From Physocladia obscura (lineage: Eukaryota > Chytridiomycota > Chytridiomycetes > Chytridiales > Chytriomycetaceae): a stretch of DNA of 11,682 nt. Location: assembly GCA_027596945.1 (NCBI GenBank), contig JADGJH010000719.1:3072-14753 (forward strand). The letters run 5' to 3'. This document shows positions 8,751 through 11,682 of this stretch, in pieces. Every line of letters starts with the position of its first letter. Position 1 is the stretch's first letter. The notes under the pieces were generated by a model. The model saw only the letters and a program-made list of their open reading frames with translations. It was not told where the DNA came from and searched no databases. The translations under genes and the position numbers were made by a program.

Positions 8751-10451
8751 ATTTCTTCTTATCCATATGGAGCGTCTTTTTTATCGTTTCAAATATCGTT
8801 TTGCTCTCGCCACTTGAGCTTTTTCCGCTCTCGCTTTGATTTTCACTTGTTGTTGCGCCTTCATTATCTGCAAGGCCAAAGGCTTCCCGGAATGCCGTTC
8901 GTTGACTTTCAGTGATATTTTTCGGCACAGTTATTTTTATCGTTACGATTTGATCTCCTCGGTCTCCATCTGTTTTTCCAGGAACTTTTACGACACCGCG
9001 TTTAGGCAGCCGTTTGCGTTCGTCGGGTTGTGTTCCAGGTGGAATTTTCAGCTCAACGTTTCCGTCTACAGTGGGAATGATAACTGAGCCACCAAGAATA
9101 GCCGTATGCAATGGAATAGTAGTAGAAATAAAAATTTCGCTGCCTTCACGATGGAAATTTTTGTCGGGCATGACCTTGAAAAAAAATAAGAAAAAATACA
9201 AAAGACAAAATATTAATCAAATCAGGTGTATAAAAATAAATCTTAATAAATTGAATTACCTGCACGTGAACAAGAAGATCTCCTGGTCGGCCATTAGGTC
9301 TACCAGCGGCATCACCTTTTTGTGCAACGAGCAATTGCGTTCCATTGTCTACTCCGGCAGGAATATTGATTGTCGCTTGCTTTACTGCCACAACACGTCC
9401 CTGGCCGTCACACGGCTTACATATATCTTTACGGGCAACGTATACACCAGATCCACCACAAGTTGAGCACGATGTGCTCATATGAAACCCTCCGCGAATA
9501 AACGTTTGCTAATCGAATAGAAAAAAGAAAAAAACAAACAACTCAAATGAGTTCAATGTTATTTCGAGATAAATCAGAAATCATGTGCAAACCTGGCCAG
9601 TTCCCCCGCAAGTCCCACAATTTGATTTTTTTGCTCCTTTTTTGACCCCACTTCCACTACATGCATCACAATGCTCGACACTTTGGTAACTGACTGTTTT
9701 TTCAGTTCCCTTGACAGCTTCCATGAACGAGATGCGAGTGCTTATATTGACATTTCGACCTGATTGCGACATTGTTTCTCCAGCTTGCCCGCCGCCGAAA
9801 TTGCGAAATAGTTCTTCAAACGGATTACTACCACCACCTCCAAATCCTCCAAATCCTCCTGAAAATCCATGAGGGAAGCCACCCTCAAAACCTCCAGGAA
9901 ATCCACCAGCACCGGCACTTGGCCCACCAGCGAAACCTTCAGACGGATCCACATGTCCATGTGCGTCATACGCTGCTTTTTTATTTTCGTCCGAGAGTAT
10001 CTGGAAAGAAAGATTGATTTGTCAGTGCAAATATCCCAGGATACGTTTAAGTTTCTGCATTTACATCGTAAGCTTGCTGAATTTCTTGAAACTTGTCTTT
10101 GGCTGTGGGCTCTTTGTTGGTGTCAGGATGCCACTGTTTGGCCTGTTGGTAATACGCTTTTTTGATTTCGGATGCGGAGGCAGATTTTGAAACACCAAGC
10201 AAATCGTAGGGATCCTTTTTAGAGAGTTGCATTGCTACAGAAAAGGACATCAAATAGTTGAATTGTTGATTAAGACAAGTTGCGGAGTTGCGAAAAAGGT
10301 TCTTAAGCAAACCTGATGAATGGAAGCTGGATAACCCCGGCCCGATTCGGATGCAATGCGGCGCAATTCGGACGTATCCAAATTTCTGAAATGGCGCCGA
10401 TCGGTTTACTGCGTTTACGTTCCGCGCGAAGAGTATTCGAGTCGGCAGCAT
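8749..10451 (-). CDS. Mitochondrial DnaJ/Hsp40 co-chaperone (Mdj1/Tid1 type)
   Basis: Class I J-protein that stimulates the ATPase of mitochondrial Hsp70 during protein folding in the matrix. Exons (minus strand): 10451-10313, 10234-10065, 10000-9593, 9508-9260 and 9174-8749. Introns: 10235-10312, 10001-10064, 9509-9592 and 9175-9259, all GT-AG with agreeing phases. Product about 463 aa. Residues 1-46 are Arg-rich, almost free of acidic residues and end in FHSS, as expected for a mitochondrial presequence. The J domain starts at DPYDLLGV (54) with HPD at 82-84, and a Gly/Phe-rich segment spans about 124-172. Four CxxCxGxG zinc motifs lie at 214-221, 231-238, 253-260 and 269-276, followed by the C-terminal substrate-binding domains and a Ser/Lys-rich tail ending MDKKK. 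Length matches human DNAJA3 and yeast Mdj1. The ATG at 10451 is the first usable one. It diverges from the thiouridylase gene with 82 bp between start codons. Intron 1 is the least certain, because it is open in frame. Confidence 0.9.
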
Positions 10452-10533
10452 TTCGGTTTGCGACGTGTTCAGATGAAGAAAAAAAAGAAAATTCAGCTAG
10501 AAGTCGATTTTGTTCTGTTGTTTACCTGCCGAT
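10452..10533. promoter_or_regulatory. 82-bp divergent (bidirectional) promoter region
   Basis: The start codons of DnaJ (10451, minus) and the thiouridylase (10534, plus) are separated by only 82 bases, which must hold both leaders and the core promoter unless transcripts begin inside the opposite gene. It includes an A-rich run (about 10477-10492) and no clear TATA box. Confidence 0.6.
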
Positions 10534-11682
10534 ATGCCTAACATGAACGGAAAGATTCGCGTTATAGTTGCACTGAGTGGAGGAATTGATTCGTCGGTGT
10601 CTGCGTTGCTGCTCAAGAGTCTTTCGCTTCCGCTGGTTTTCCGCGCGCCGCTTTGTTTGAAAGAGAAACCGCAATGCAATACTGATTTTTTCTTTCGAAT
10701 ATTCTAATGGCAGGATATTCGTGCAGTGTTCATGCACAACTGGGACGAGATTCTCGACGACGGAAACACGCGTCGTTGTCCGACAGCTTCGCGTGATTAT
10801 CACGATGCGCTTCAAACTGCCAATTCCCTAAACATTCCCATCTCGACGGTCGATTTCACAAAGGAATATTGGACTCGAGTGTTTGAACCAATGGTACATT
10901 CGCTTGACGCCGGAAACACGCCGAATCCCGACGTTGGTTGCAACCGATACATCAAATTTGGCGCACTCACTGATTTATTGCTCAAGAAATCTTGCAGTTC
11001 TGAAGCGGCAACAAGAAATCTGATCATGGAACGAATCAATGACCTGACAAAAGATTGCGAAACAAACTTTCTTGAGCGATTAAAATCACGAATCGCAAAT
11101 GAAAAACTGCTGGTGTCAAAAAACCCGGTTCCACTTTCGTCCATCATTGGCAACGCCGATTTTGTCGTCACAGGCCATTACGCGCGAATCGGAACAGACT
11201 ATAATAACAAACCAACACTCATGCGCGCATTCGACACCAAAAAAGATCAATCATATTTTCTATCGAATGTATCACGCAACGTACTCCGTAATGCAATATT
11301 TCCTCTTGGTAGCTTGCCGAAATCGCGCGTCAAGCAGATTGCGCAAGATTCAGGCCTGCTTTCTCATTTGTCGAAAAAACGTGAAAGTATGGGGATATGT
11401 TTCGTGGAACCGTCGAAACGGTTTGGGGACTTTATGGGTGAGTATTTGGAGGATCGGCCCGGAAAGTTTGTTTCACTTGACGATGGGGTAGTGAAAGGCA
11501 AACATACCGGTTTTTTCAAATACACGATTGGGCAGTGCGCAAGGATATCTGGAGAGAGTGAAAAGTATAATTGCTTTTTTTTTGTTTCCTTGTACATTTA
11601 TCAATTTTTTTTAAAGATGGTTTGTTGCCGCAAAAGACTCGCAAACTTCAAATATTTTTGTTGTTCCTGGAAGGTTTTTATC
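10534..11682 (+). CDS. tRNA-specific 2-thiouridylase (MnmA/TRMU family), 5' part
   Basis: PP-loop enzyme that adenylates and thiolates C2 of wobble uridine-34 in tRNAs for Lys, Glu and Gln; in known fungi it is mitochondrial (Slm3/Mtu1). Exons: 10534-10635, 10714-11564 and 11617 past the right edge. Introns are 10636-10713 (GTTTTC...GCAG, phase 0) and 11565-11616 (GTATAA...AAAG, phase 2). The PP-loop SGGIDSS is at residues 15-21, then AVFMHNWD. The catalytic block GNTPNPDVGCNRYIKFG has Asp107 and Cys110. TGHYAR follows at about 187, and the second catalytic cysteine is Cys263 in SMGICF. Then come YTIGQCARISG and, after intron 2, WFVAAKDS. The gap between the two catalytic cysteines is about 50 residues longer than in bacterial MnmA. 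The ATG at 10534 is the first in frame after a TAG at 10498-10500. It gives no obvious mitochondrial presequence. The C-terminus is outside the window. Confidence 0.9.

Noticed and set aside
8836..9466. Plus-strand open frames of 83 and 150 codons
   Set aside because: They run antisense to DnaJ exons 4 and 5 and show no family motif.
9146..9481. Apparent 111-aa gene starting with CxxCxGxG motifs (minus strand)
   Set aside because: It is DnaJ exon 4 read on into the following intron; the ATG is an internal Met of the zinc-finger region.
10316..10546. Plus-strand open frame of 76 codons opposite DnaJ exon 1
   Set aside because: As a stand-alone gene it is best explained as antisense shadow of the DnaJ presequence. 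Only its internal ATG at 10391 is kept, as a low-confidence alternative exon.

Overview
The window is nuclear DNA of a eukaryote with many short GT-AG introns (about 47-99 bp), AT-rich spacers and AATAAA signals just after stop codons. A multi-exon TmcB-like ('tiny macrocysts protein B' type) membrane/PAS protein is typical of chytrid-like zoosporic fungi, so a chytrid is my best guess. This is an inference from gene content. Most open frames in the window are exons that need joining, and I rebuilt five genes by matching splice sites, phase and family motifs.

Layout. (1) 35-456, minus: the first three exons of a Rab11-type GTPase. It runs off the left edge and carries an in-frame TAA where the family has Gln. 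(2) 979-1516, minus: a complete two-exon secreted ML/NPC2-like lipid-binding protein of 155 aa. (3) 1517-2505: an AT-rich spacer with T tracts and a compact group of inverted repeats, lying between divergent genes. (4) 2506-8128, plus: an eleven-exon TmcB-like protein of about 1679 aa. It has about eight N-terminal membrane segments, an acidic linker, a PAS domain, then four more membrane segments enclosing two glycosylation-rich loops. (5) 8129-8748: a convergent spacer with no gene seen. (6) 8749-10451, minus: a complete five-exon mitochondrial DnaJ/Hsp40 (Mdj1/Tid1 type) of about 463 aa. (7) 10452-10533: an 82-bp divergent promoter. (8) 10534-11682, plus: the start and catalytic core of tRNA 2-thiouridylase (MnmA/TRMU), cut by the right edge.

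The right-hand pair looks functionally linked. A mitochondrial Hsp70 co-chaperone and a tRNA-thiolation enzyme that is mitochondrial in known fungi diverge from one very short shared control region. Rab11 (recycling-endosome traffic), the NPC2-like protein (endo-lysosomal lipid) and the TmcB-like protein (surface sensor candidate) are all membrane or secretory genes, but nothing in the sequence ties them into one system.

The points most worth checking are the nonsense codon in Rab11, the 11-nt microexon whose skipping would truncate the TmcB-like protein before its PAS domain, the in-frame retainable intron inside the DnaJ targeting peptide, and the apparent lack of a mitochondrial presequence on the thiouridylase. 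I see no CRISPR array, tRNA, rRNA or transposon.
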